Source: Halomicronema sp. CCY15110 (lineage in GTDB: Bacteria > Cyanobacteriota > Cyanobacteriia > Phormidesmidales > Phormidesmidaceae). Taken from it: a DNA stretch of 34,247 nt. The DNA is taken from assembly GCF_016888165.1 (NCBI RefSeq), contig NZ_JACSWC010000269.1, forward strand, positions 1 through 34,247, written 5' to 3'. The notes beneath the pieces were generated by a model. That model ran no database searches, was not told the origin of the DNA, and saw nothing but the letters and a program-made list of their open reading frames with translations. This document shows, piece by piece, positions 9,233 through 16,637 of this stretch (the first letter of the stretch is position 1; each line of letters begins with the position of its first letter). Both the position numbers and the translations under genes were made by a program.

Positions 9233-9901
9233 TTATGCCGACCTCACCGCATCAACAATGAGTGAGGTATTTGCATCGACAAAGTCCCAAACATGATTAT
9301 CAGGATTTTGACGACTGCGATGAATGAAGCCATCTTGAGCTGACCATTTTTTCTGTACTAACTGTTGATTAGCATCATATCCTTCGAGCAATTCAATCTC
9401 GGAGAAGCCTGCGTGACTGAGCAGGTCAAATAAGCGATCGCAGGTCAGCAGTTGCTTATGATCAGCCGCATCAGCCCCTATGCCGTTAATTCCCACATGT
9501 TTTAGATAAGTCGGATCGGGATGATAACCATCGGGCACTGCAATGCGAATCCGCCCGCCTGACATCAGATGTTGATGAATCAAGTTGAGCGCATCCAGAC
9601 TTTGTTGTGGGGTGAGGTGTTCAAAAACATGTTCAGCCACCACATGGGTGAGCAGCTGCTGCCCCTGGAAAACGGCTTGCCAGTCTTGAGCACTAGCAAT
9701 GTCTAACCATTGTTCGTTAGTCGATAGCCACTCTGGTTGAAAGGTTTCCGCAGCCCCAACGATGATTTTCAGCGGCTTGTGCTGCTTCACTTCGAAGGCG
9801 ATGCGAATGCGGCGGTAGTGATATTTAAAGAACTTGATGCCTTGGCGGACCTTAATCTTAAGAGGGACGGGTAACTTTTGTTTGATTGTTGAAAGCACCA
9901 T
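9233..9901 (-). CDS. Methyltransferase-like protein with degenerate SAM motif
   Basis: A 222-residue protein resembling the predicted SAM-dependent methyltransferases found in polysaccharide clusters. Recognisable parts are the AEHVFEHLTPQQSLDAL segment (89-105), which matches the conserved EH...EHL helix of that group, and GGRIRIAVPDGYHPDP (115-130). The usual glycine-rich motif I is replaced by IIVGAAETFQPEW (46-58), so SAM binding may be altered or lost. The N-terminus is very basic (KIKVRQGIKFFKYHYRRIR), suggesting contact with membrane or anionic lipid-linked substrate. ATG at 9901; the stop abuts the next gene's ATG. Could be an active methyltransferase with a divergent fold or an inactive partner. 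Confidence 0.68.
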   Translation of the reverse strand: MVLSTIKQKLPVPLKIKVRQGIKFFKYHYRRIRIAFEVKQHKPLKIIVGAAETFQPEWLSTNEQWLDIASAQDWQAVFQGQQLLTHVVAEHVFEHLTPQQSLDALNLIHQHLMSGGRIRIAVPDGYHPDPTYLKHVGINGIGADAADHKQLLTCDRLFDLLSHAGFSEIELLEGYDANQQLVQKKWSAQDGFIHRSRQNPDNHVWDFVDANTSLIVDAVRSA

Positions 9902-9976
9902 ACTCGAATTTTGGTTGGTAAAGATGATGTTGTCTGAGCCGATTAGCAGGATATTAACCTTGATCGAAGACCAGAC

Positions 9977-10969
9977 TCAAGAGACCGAGGTCTGTATCTT
10001 TTGAGTCATGCGCTGTTCATGCCGCAAGCGCTGCGGACCAGTAGCCCACAAATGCTGTGAAACAGCGATCGGATGACGAATCCACAGTTGCAGCAATTCC
10101 CATACAAAGGCATGATATTGCCGCTTAAAGTGCCAGTAACGGAGTTTTGGCCAATGGAGAGCGTAGTAATAACGATTGATAGTTTCTAAATAAGCGCGAT
10201 GTTTTTGCGCAATTTGCTGTTCAGCAACGAGATTTTTTTCATAGGATTTGTCGGCAGCGTGAGTGGAATATTGGTTAAATAAACAATCAGTCGTGCCAAT
10301 AAAATGGCCCCCTTTTAAGGCTAAGCGAATGGCTAAATCAGCGTCTTCTACCCGTCTAAGCTTTTCGTCAAAGCCCCCGATCGCGGCAAAAGTGGATGCT
10401 CGGGCGAGCAGGGCACAGGTTGGTGTGCCGGAACCATAGAACCAATCAGAACGCTGGCGGTAAGTGAGCAAATAGTCTGCCAAACCAGGTCCATGAGGCA
10501 CCCCTTCAGGCCGCGACCCGATTGCAGGCAAGGGTTTTTCGTACCCATTCGGATAGTAGCGATGACCACTGGCATAACAGGCGACTAGATGCGCTCCTGT
10601 GTTCTGTTCGTACTCACGCAGCACTTGGAGTTGGCCTGTAATACGTCCCGGTAGCCCTTCGTCATCGTCATCAAAAAAGGCAATAAACTCGCCCCTCGCT
10701 GCTCGCAAAATGGTGTTGCGACTAGCGGCTGGTCCCTGATTTTGCGGGTGTTGAATCAGCCGAATATTGGCTTCAACTGATTGGATTACAGTCTCAATGA
10801 CCGCTACGGAGCGATCGGTCGAACAATCATCCACAATCAAGATCTCACAGTGGGGCCAATCTTGGTGCAGCGCACTGTGGATGGCGCGAGCGATCGTATC
10901 CTGGGCATTAAAGCAGGGGATACCAATTGTAACTAAGGAATTATGATTTATCGGAAGAGGGGGCCGCAT
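9977..10969 (-). CDS. GT2-family glycosyltransferase (second of tandem pair)
   Basis: A 330-residue GT-A enzyme. Near the N-terminus it has TIGIPCFNAQDTI, then VDDCSTD (46-52) for nucleotide binding and the aspartate run FFDDDDE (98-104) providing the DXD metal site. A later GGFDEKLRRVEDADLAIRLA segment carries the ED acid/base region typical of family 2. The C-terminal part is basic and aromatic and may sit on the membrane. It starts with ATG at 10969 and overlaps the end of the upstream GT2 gene by 29 bases. Shared FFDDDD and late DKS motifs with that gene indicate a tandem duplication. Transfers an unidentified sugar to the lipid-linked repeat unit (inference). Confidence 0.91.
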   Translation of the reverse strand: MRPPLPINHNSLVTIGIPCFNAQDTIARAIHSALHQDWPHCEILIVDDCSTDRSVAVIETVIQSVEANIRLIQHPQNQGPAASRNTILRAARGEFIAFFDDDDEGLPGRITGQLQVLREYEQNTGAHLVACYASGHRYYPNGYEKPLPAIGSRPEGVPHGPGLADYLLTYRQRSDWFYGSGTPTCALLARASTFAAIGGFDEKLRRVEDADLAIRLALKGGHFIGTTDCLFNQYSTHAADKSYEKNLVAEQQIAQKHRAYLETINRYYYALHWPKLRYWHFKRQYHAFVWELLQLWIRHPIAVSQHLWATGPQRLRHEQRMTQKIQTSVS

Positions 10970-11927
10970 GGAATTGACGAAAGGAACGGTTGATCTTGAA
11001 ATTGCGCCAAGAAAGCACGAAACGCCGCAGGGTGGCGATGGGGTAGGTCACGCTCACCCTTGCCAACCCTACAATAAACTGCCCCCGGTTTCTCTCTAGC
11101 CAGGTATGTTTCAAACTGAGCCATTGTCGGTGAAAGTCATACAGTCCTTCAGCATCAGCGATATCGCGATGCTTGGCGAGCCACTTGAGGGTGTAGTAGC
11201 GCTCATCGGCGAGGCTCTTATCTGAGGTTGGGGTCATCGTCTGAATAACGAGCGGATCGGCAATGCCCACAACATGACCGCCAGCCTTGGCAACTCGGAC
11301 CAGGAGATCAGAGTCTTCGGCTCGCCGAAAGGCGGAGTCGAACCCCCCAACAGCTTGATAGGTTGACAATCTGGCCAATTGCGAGCAGGTGGGGCAAGAC
11401 CCATAGCTATCTTCTAGGGGAGTGCCCAAAACGGCCCGCCGGGCCAATGCCATGCCGTAGGGCGCGAGTTGCCCCTCTCGTTGACCGATAGTGGGGTGAA
11501 TGAGTGCTGAGCCGTCAGGATATTTCACCAAGCGAGCGGTGTGACATAGCACCATTGCCCCATTCGCAAATTGACGCTCGTACTCCAAAATGCGATTCAA
11601 TTGTCGTTCTAGGCGATCGGGTAGGCTAATATCATCATCATCAAAAAACGCGATGAATTCCCCTCTTGCCAGCGCTAAAATCCGATTACGCGTAGCCGCA
11701 ACTCCTAGATTTTGGACATTTTGGCCAACCGTAATCCGCGCATCTGACTCAGCCATTTCCGTAACTATAGCCAGCGTTGAATCATCAGAACAGTCATCAA
11801 CAATGAGGATTTCGATGTCTTGGTAGGTTTGTTTTAATGCTGACTGAATGACATCTTCAATGGTTGAAGCGGCATTGAAGGTAGTGATGCCAATCGTGAT
11901 TCGTGTTCGTGACTTGTGGCAATCCAA
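10941..11927 (-). CDS. GT2-family glycosyltransferase (first of tandem pair)
   Basis: A 328-residue GT-A enzyme with TIGITTFNAASTI at 11-23, VDDCSDDS at 43-50, GEFIAFFDDDDI at 89-100 as the DXD site, and GGFDSAFRRAEDSDLLVRVA further on, which holds the ED acid/base motif. The start is TTG at 11927: no ATG or GTG lies upstream of the conserved beta-1 strand, and an AAGGA on the minus strand (11937-11941) lies nine bases before it. It is cotranscribed with the second GT2 gene (29-base overlap) and follows the Wzy-like gene after a 62-base gap. Function: sugar transfer in repeat-unit assembly; specificity not readable. Confidence 0.9.
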   Translation of the reverse strand: MDCHKSRTRITIGITTFNAASTIEDVIQSALKQTYQDIEILIVDDCSDDSTLAIVTEMAESDARITVGQNVQNLGVAATRNRILALARGEFIAFFDDDDISLPDRLERQLNRILEYERQFANGAMVLCHTARLVKYPDGSALIHPTIGQREGQLAPYGMALARRAVLGTPLEDSYGSCPTCSQLARLSTYQAVGGFDSAFRRAEDSDLLVRVAKAGGHVVGIADPLVIQTMTPTSDKSLADERYYTLKWLAKHRDIADAEGLYDFHRQWLSLKHTWLERNRGQFIVGLARVSVTYPIATLRRFVLSWRNFKINRSFRQFHAAPSSDKS

Positions 11928-11989
11928 ATTCCCTCTTCCTTAAGCTCCTAGCACCGTGACTCCGCAAACGTATTATGCCCAATTAAATT

Positions 11990-13150
11990 TTATTTGGTTA
12001 GAATTAATCGTTTTCGCACCAATGATGGACTCTTTGGAGTCATCGAGAAAAACAGGATAAACCCGGTGCAAATCCCCATGATGAGTAACAAGTTACTACG
12101 GGGTAATATCCACGGCTGACTTTGATTGAATACAGCATTGATGACAAAGAAAGCGGAACAGGCCGCAACCAAACCACCCCTACCTTGCGCTAGACGCCGC
12201 AATGCGAAACCAGCGATAACTATAAATACGGTGACCAGCATCAGCAGGCCCACAGCGCCATATCCGCTGCCAAATAGCAAATAAGGATTTTGCACTTGGC
12301 CCATTTTTTGCCAATCATCAAAATCGAGGTCATACCGATCATTGATGCCCCAAGGGTTATGAGTTGTCATCAACGTCGCAAACTCTTGGGCCGTTCCGGG
12401 GTAGTCAGCCCCCCTAAATCCTCCTTGCAGCGTCATCCATAGGCCTGCGATTGATGAATAAAGCCGCTGACCAAAGGCACTCTCTAGCTGACGGACAAAA
12501 CACTCTGCGAAACTGATTTGTGAGCATGTGCCCCTGCCGCGCACGGTAATATCTAAGTCTCTAGAATCCTCAGATTCTAATTCACTTGCTAGGTTGAGGC
12601 GATCGAAGACGGTAACTAGAGCATCGCGGGTGTTCACATAAGCTGATTGAACAACCGCCCCTGCTCCCGAGTACTCGATCATTCGGGCGTAGCCAATCAT
12701 CGAAAAATAAACGACTATGCCTACAGCTACATAACTCAAATAGCGACGGAAGACAGCTCCAAAGCTGAGCCGTTGGCTAAATATTGAGATCAACAGAATT
12801 GCTAACATCAAAAGCCCATAGGAAACCTTTCCTCCAGATAAGAATATTGCAGACATGCAAAGGGCGGACGTGTACTTTTTGCCCAAGGCGATGGAGCAAA
12901 GGAATAAAAAAATGAGCACAGTAGAAACGTCATCACCAAAAAACAGAAAAGCTCTCTTGTAGGAAAAATTATAGGAATAGACTTCACCAATATCGAAAAG
13001 GAAGCTAAAGAAAATACCACTGCTGACAAGAACTGCAACCCAAGTGAGCAAGGCAGGTTTTTTTTGTATTCCGAAGCACAGCACTAAACCCACCACGAAA
13101 GTCAGGAAAGTCTGAACCAAGTTAGAAGATAGGAGATACTCAATATTCAT
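11990..13150 (-). CDS. Polytopic membrane protein, candidate Wzy-type polymerase
   Basis: A 386-residue integral membrane protein with roughly nine to ten hydrophobic helices. Six or so lie in the first 160 residues, followed by a large polar loop (about 175-280, containing charged stretches and two cysteines in GTCSQISFAECF) and then further helices near the C-terminus. Many helices plus one large extracytoplasmic loop is the layout of O-antigen/exopolysaccharide polymerases, and the SGGKVSYG segment in a re-entrant-like region resembles the O-antigen ligase/polymerase family. Sequence of these families is poorly conserved, so this is a context-supported guess. ATG at 13150. It sits between methyltransferase and glycosyltransferase genes, where a polymerase is expected. 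A different membrane transferase is possible. Confidence 0.65.
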   Translation of the reverse strand: MNIEYLLSSNLVQTFLTFVVGLVLCFGIQKKPALLTWVAVLVSSGIFFSFLFDIGEVYSYNFSYKRAFLFFGDDVSTVLIFLFLCSIALGKKYTSALCMSAIFLSGGKVSYGLLMLAILLISIFSQRLSFGAVFRRYLSYVAVGIVVYFSMIGYARMIEYSGAGAVVQSAYVNTRDALVTVFDRLNLASELESEDSRDLDITVRGRGTCSQISFAECFVRQLESAFGQRLYSSIAGLWMTLQGGFRGADYPGTAQEFATLMTTHNPWGINDRYDLDFDDWQKMGQVQNPYLLFGSGYGAVGLLMLVTVFIVIAGFALRRLAQGRGGLVAACSAFFVINAVFNQSQPWILPRSNLLLIMGICTGFILFFSMTPKSPSLVRKRLILTK

Positions 13151-13299
13151 GACTGTAGCAACATCGACATCTGTTATTTGTCATCTTAACCACAGCATTA
13201 GCTCAAACAAATTGATTAAAGAATGTATAGCTTGAATTCGATATTTTACTTGTTTGGTAGCAAGTGTAATATGACGGCTTACCTGGCTTAGGACTTAAC

Positions 13300-14175
13300 T
13301 TAAGGGCCAGATGAAGTTCCCTGCTTAATTCCCCAGAAAGCAGATGCCGGGCGCTGCTTGGCTTTTTCTCCTAGAATCTGCCAGACCTCAGCTAGCGGTT
13401 GATGATGCATTTCATTTCGGCATATCCAATAGTTAGGTAATTGAATATCAAAGTAATTGGGATTTGCTAAAAGCATAGCGGCAAGTAAATATTGCTCGTT
13501 ATAGGCTCGCTCAGACCAACTCTCAAAGTAGTCGAACGGCAAGAAGATGTCGTGAATACCAACAATAACTCCCGGCTTTAACCGAGGCACTATCTCTAAC
13601 ATGCAAACCGTCACGTCAGAATTCATGAAGCTGCGGTGCGAGTTATCAATAAACACCACATCGCCTACTTCTAACTGATCAAACAAACTCAGATCAATAG
13701 ATTCGACTGGTTGGCGAATAACTTGATTACAAATAGCATCAATCTCTGCTCTAGGAAAAGGATCAATCGAGACGATTTCTTTTGACTCGTCATAAAAATC
13801 TAAAGCAGCTTTAACAAACTTGGTTGAGTTGCCAGATCCAACCTCGACTAATCGATTGGGTGCCTGCCTGACAAATTGAATTAGTGCCAGAGCGTCTAAA
13901 ACAGGTAAAAAACTATTGTGCCAGTCTAAATCTTGGCTAAGGTTGTGACTGTCTTGAGATGCCAGCACAAAGTCCTTCATCTTAGAGAGTTTAGCCAGGT
14001 TCTCTTGATATTTGAATGCGCCTGGCTCAATAACTGCTTTTAGATAAGGATTACCCTGTTGCCACCGTGGCGTCATCTTGACATCATATTCAAGATAAAT
14101 TGGCTTCTGCCCGATAGCGATCCGATGAACGGCCTTCAGATATGAATTTCGGCGTAATAGTTCACGGATGTTCAT
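13300..14175 (-). CDS. Class I SAM-dependent methyltransferase (Methyltransf_24-like)
   Basis: A 291-residue protein with motif I LVEVGSGNSTKF (about 109-120), EIVSIDPFPR (beta-2), DVVFIDNSHRS with an acidic beta-4, and KPGVIVGIHDIFLPFDY near the C-terminal core. The order and the IDNSHRS/HDIFLP pairs are typical of Methyltransf_24 proteins from glycan clusters. The longest frame starts at a TTG (14181), only two codons before an ATG at 14175; the ATG is used here, though a GAGAA lies close upstream of the TTG. It is 149 bases from the Wzy-like gene and 99 bases from the preceding methyltransferase, wider spacing than elsewhere in the cluster. Base composition is lower in GC than in the flanking genes. 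Confidence 0.78.
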   Translation of the reverse strand: MNIRELLRRNSYLKAVHRIAIGQKPIYLEYDVKMTPRWQQGNPYLKAVIEPGAFKYQENLAKLSKMKDFVLASQDSHNLSQDLDWHNSFLPVLDALALIQFVRQAPNRLVEVGSGNSTKFVKAALDFYDESKEIVSIDPFPRAEIDAICNQVIRQPVESIDLSLFDQLEVGDVVFIDNSHRSFMNSDVTVCMLEIVPRLKPGVIVGIHDIFLPFDYFESWSERAYNEQYLLAAMLLANPNYFDIQLPNYWICRNEMHHQPLAEVWQILGEKAKQRPASAFWGIKQGTSSGP

Positions 14176-14274
14176 TCTCAAATTCTCATGAAATGATTTT
14201 CTTTTCAGATACGCAATGACAGAAATATCGGATGCCCTACCAAAAATATGATTTTTGACAGGTGCGAATGAGGG

Positions 14275-14982
14275 CTAAGGAAACTTTTGAATCACGATAA
14301 AGTGAAGTTGTTCAAGACTTGCAGCCTTTTTGGGAGCCTGCAAAATCTCTTTAACACCGTACTTACCTTGACTCCATGAAACTATCAAATACGGCATCAA
14401 AAAAAGATCTGCGCCGAAGGGATCAAGTGCGCTGGTTCCTTTTGGCGCATGAAGTGAACTGTGCTCGACAATACAAACTCCGCCTGGTTTCAAGCAACTC
14501 ATCCAGGTATTAAGACATTTCTCTGGATCGTAGCTGTGGTCAAAAGAATTGCTGTAAATAAAATCTACAGCTCCTATCCATTCCGGCTTAGCTTCGTGAA
14601 AGTCCCACTGTATAGTGTCTGGAAACTCCTGGGCAGTATTTGATATCTCCGTGCCAATAACATCACAGCTCAGATACTTCTTGAACCATTCTTGTTCTTT
14701 TCCTCTACGAGTCCCATGACATAGACCAAACCTGGCTTCAGGAACAAGCTTCTTAATATACCCTGACAGAAATTCTATATTTTCTTCGATCACCCAAACA
14801 AGAGATATCTTTCTTTTGTTGCCCTCCTCTTGAAGTCCTCGATAACGCTCATAATCAAAGCTTCCATCTTGGTTTAAAAAATTGTAGAGAACGTATCCTG
14901 GCATCTCCACTTTTACTTGTGTGATGTGATTAAGCTCGTAACCAAACCTTTTCAAGGTGTTTTTCAAGAAATTTGTCACCAT
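14275..14982 (-). CDS. Methyltransferase-like protein, AT-rich gene
   Basis: A 235-residue protein. The predicted core includes ARFGLCHGTRRGKEQEWF, an unusual glycine-poor motif I (about 82-99), DVIGTEIS (beta-2), DFIYSNSFDHSYDPEKCLNTW (acidic motif and following helix) and KPGGVCIVEHS (162-175 region), which is the clearest methyltransferase signature. It resembles class I methyltransferases but with a divergent SAM loop, so activity is uncertain. Start ATG at 14982 is preceded by GGAAG four bases upstream. It lies 15 bases after the upstream methyltransferase and is surely cotranscribed. The gene is clearly AT-rich compared with gcvP or argF, which fits acquisition by transfer. Confidence 0.65.
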   Translation of the reverse strand: MVTNFLKNTLKRFGYELNHITQVKVEMPGYVLYNFLNQDGSFDYERYRGLQEEGNKRKISLVWVIEENIEFLSGYIKKLVPEARFGLCHGTRRGKEQEWFKKYLSCDVIGTEISNTAQEFPDTIQWDFHEAKPEWIGAVDFIYSNSFDHSYDPEKCLNTWMSCLKPGGVCIVEHSSLHAPKGTSALDPFGADLFLMPYLIVSWSQGKYGVKEILQAPKKAASLEQLHFIVIQKFP

Positions 14983-14997
14983 AATTCTTCCAGCACA

Positions 14998-15819
14998 CTA
15001 AACAGTAGTCGAGATCTTCTGAGCGCTTATCAGATATCCTAGAGGAGCGTTGCAAACTTGATGATCCTGTTTCCAGGAAAACTTGCTTTGTTTCATATAA
15101 CGTGACTGAAAGTAAATGATGTCCATCATGAGAGCAAAGTTTTGCCTGATGAACTTTAGAGGGCCAGGAATTCCACAAACATTAAGCCCAGTTGAAAAAG
15201 GTCCCCAGGTGATGGCTTCAATTTCAATATGCTGAAACTTATTATTCGATAAGATATTGTACCAATAGCTTGGTGTTCCTCTGATGAAATCATTTGGACA
15301 GCCATGAACACGAAACATAAAAGGAACAGTAAAAAATAATCGACCTTGAACTTCTAAAACCCGATATGACTCTGCAAGAATATGCTGTAAATCATAAATG
15401 TGTTCAAAAGTGTTCAGAGAAATTATGACATTATATTTTCCAGAAGCAACTGGTAATTTTTCACCTGGTTTAACGACATAGGTGGGCTTTGCCGTTGCAT
15501 CAATATTTACCGATTCATAAATCAATTCATTGTCTGTTTGAGACCATTGTTTTATGCGCTCATAATAATCGGTTGCAGCGCCACCACCAATGTCTAAGAC
15601 ACAACCAGATAATGGGATTTCCGCAAAAATTTCGTATTCTAAGTCACGTAAGACGCTGAAATTTTTCTTTAAGAAGAATAGTTGAAAAAAACGTCTCCAA
15701 GTGGGTGGGCGAAGTTTTACCTCAATCTCATCAGTACGTAAAATATCTTGATGAAGCATACCAAACCTATCAATGGAACACAATAGAGTGAATATAACTT
15801 TCTGAATCAATGATGACAA
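14998..15819 (-). CDS. Class I SAM-dependent methyltransferase (Methyltransf_11-like)
   Basis: Motif I VLDIGGGAATDYYER is clear, followed by ESVNIDATAKPTYV (beta-2), YNVIISLNTFEHIYDL (motif II with FEH), and YRVLEVQGRLFFTVPF; a CPNDFIRGTPSYW segment follows, as in many glycan-cluster methyltransferases. The start is uncertain: TTG at 15819 gives 273 residues and 13 bases of overlap with the FkbM gene, TTG at 15810 gives a TTGA four-base overlap, and ATG at 15759 gives 253 residues with a weak AGG upstream. The extra N-terminus contains a hydrophobic stretch (VIFTLLCSI). A sample of 60 bases inside the gene (15421-15480) has only 18 G or C. Substrate unknown. Confidence 0.8.
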   Translation of the reverse strand: MSSLIQKVIFTLLCSIDRFGMLHQDILRTDEIEVKLRPPTWRRFFQLFFLKKNFSVLRDLEYEIFAEIPLSGCVLDIGGGAATDYYERIKQWSQTDNELIYESVNIDATAKPTYVVKPGEKLPVASGKYNVIISLNTFEHIYDLQHILAESYRVLEVQGRLFFTVPFMFRVHGCPNDFIRGTPSYWYNILSNNKFQHIEIEAITWGPFSTGLNVCGIPGPLKFIRQNFALMMDIIYFQSRYMKQSKFSWKQDHQVCNAPLGYLISAQKISTTV

Positions 15820-16637
15820 AACATCAGGGGCTTGCTGGAGAGGCGGTTGTTGACTGATTGAACGATAGAATATTTGCTCTTTAAGACCTGCAATACTTTT
15901 TCGACATTACATAGCTCGGGATGTAATTCAACAACAACAGATTTAACTTTGTCTAGAGCATCAGGGTGATTGCAGAGAAAATTTTCTTCGCCCCCTTCGA
16001 TATCAATTTTCATCAAATCAACTCCCTCATGTTGAGGATCAAGGTGATTTAGCAAGCTCCGAAGGCTGATGCTGTGTACCGAAATATCACCCTCCGAGTT
16101 GAGTCGATGACTCATGGAGGGGCCGACACTAGAAAAGCTAAGAAACTCGTCATCAGTGGCACCCGCAGCTTTTTCAAGTATTTCCCAGTGAAATCCTTGG
16201 GAAGCTAGCTTCTGACTATTTCGTAAACTGATTTGGAAGGTATCTGGATCAGCTTCGACACTCAAAACTTGAGCTTGAGTGTTCACCGAAAGTGCCCAGA
16301 TTGCAAACGTGCCAATGTGTGCTCCGATATCTAGGACTTTGGGGCGATCGCAAGTCGCTAGCAAGGGCCTGAGGAAATCATATTCTTGTAACACCAAGAC
16401 TTCGTATAACGCGAATTCATCAGTTCCCCGAAAGCTGATACTAAACTGTCCGGAACGAACCGTTTGAATTCTGTCTTGGTGGCGTCGAATCTGACGAATT
16501 GTGGTAAACGTTTGCCAGGGACTACCAGTCAATCGCAACATCCAAGAGGCCCGACGTGAAAAGTCAACAACCCGCTTAGAGAAACCTCCTACGTGAGTGA
16601 GATTAGCAGAACTCGGTTGTTTGGCGTCTGTGTTCAT
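15807..16637 (-). CDS. FkbM-family methyltransferase
   Basis: A 276-residue protein of the FkbM type. It has VLDIGAHIGTF (about 101-111) as the SAM loop, VLSVEADPDTF as beta-2, a central region of moderate conservation, and the family hallmark LMKIDIEGGEENFL (208-221), followed by VVVELHPEL. FkbM proteins are O-methyltransferases, frequent in polysaccharide and macrolide clusters. Start ATG at 16637 shares its A with the TGA stop of the ABC transporter gene (TGATG), indicating translational coupling; a GTG one codon earlier (16640) is the alternative. It probably methylates a hydroxyl of a glycan sugar; the acceptor is not deducible. Confidence 0.9.
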   Translation of the reverse strand: MNTDAKQPSSANLTHVGGFSKRVVDFSRRASWMLRLTGSPWQTFTTIRQIRRHQDRIQTVRSGQFSISFRGTDEFALYEVLVLQEYDFLRPLLATCDRPKVLDIGAHIGTFAIWALSVNTQAQVLSVEADPDTFQISLRNSQKLASQGFHWEILEKAAGATDDEFLSFSSVGPSMSHRLNSEGDISVHSISLRSLLNHLDPQHEGVDLMKIDIEGGEENFLCNHPDALDKVKSVVVELHPELCNVEKVLQVLKSKYSIVQSVNNRLSSKPLMFCHH

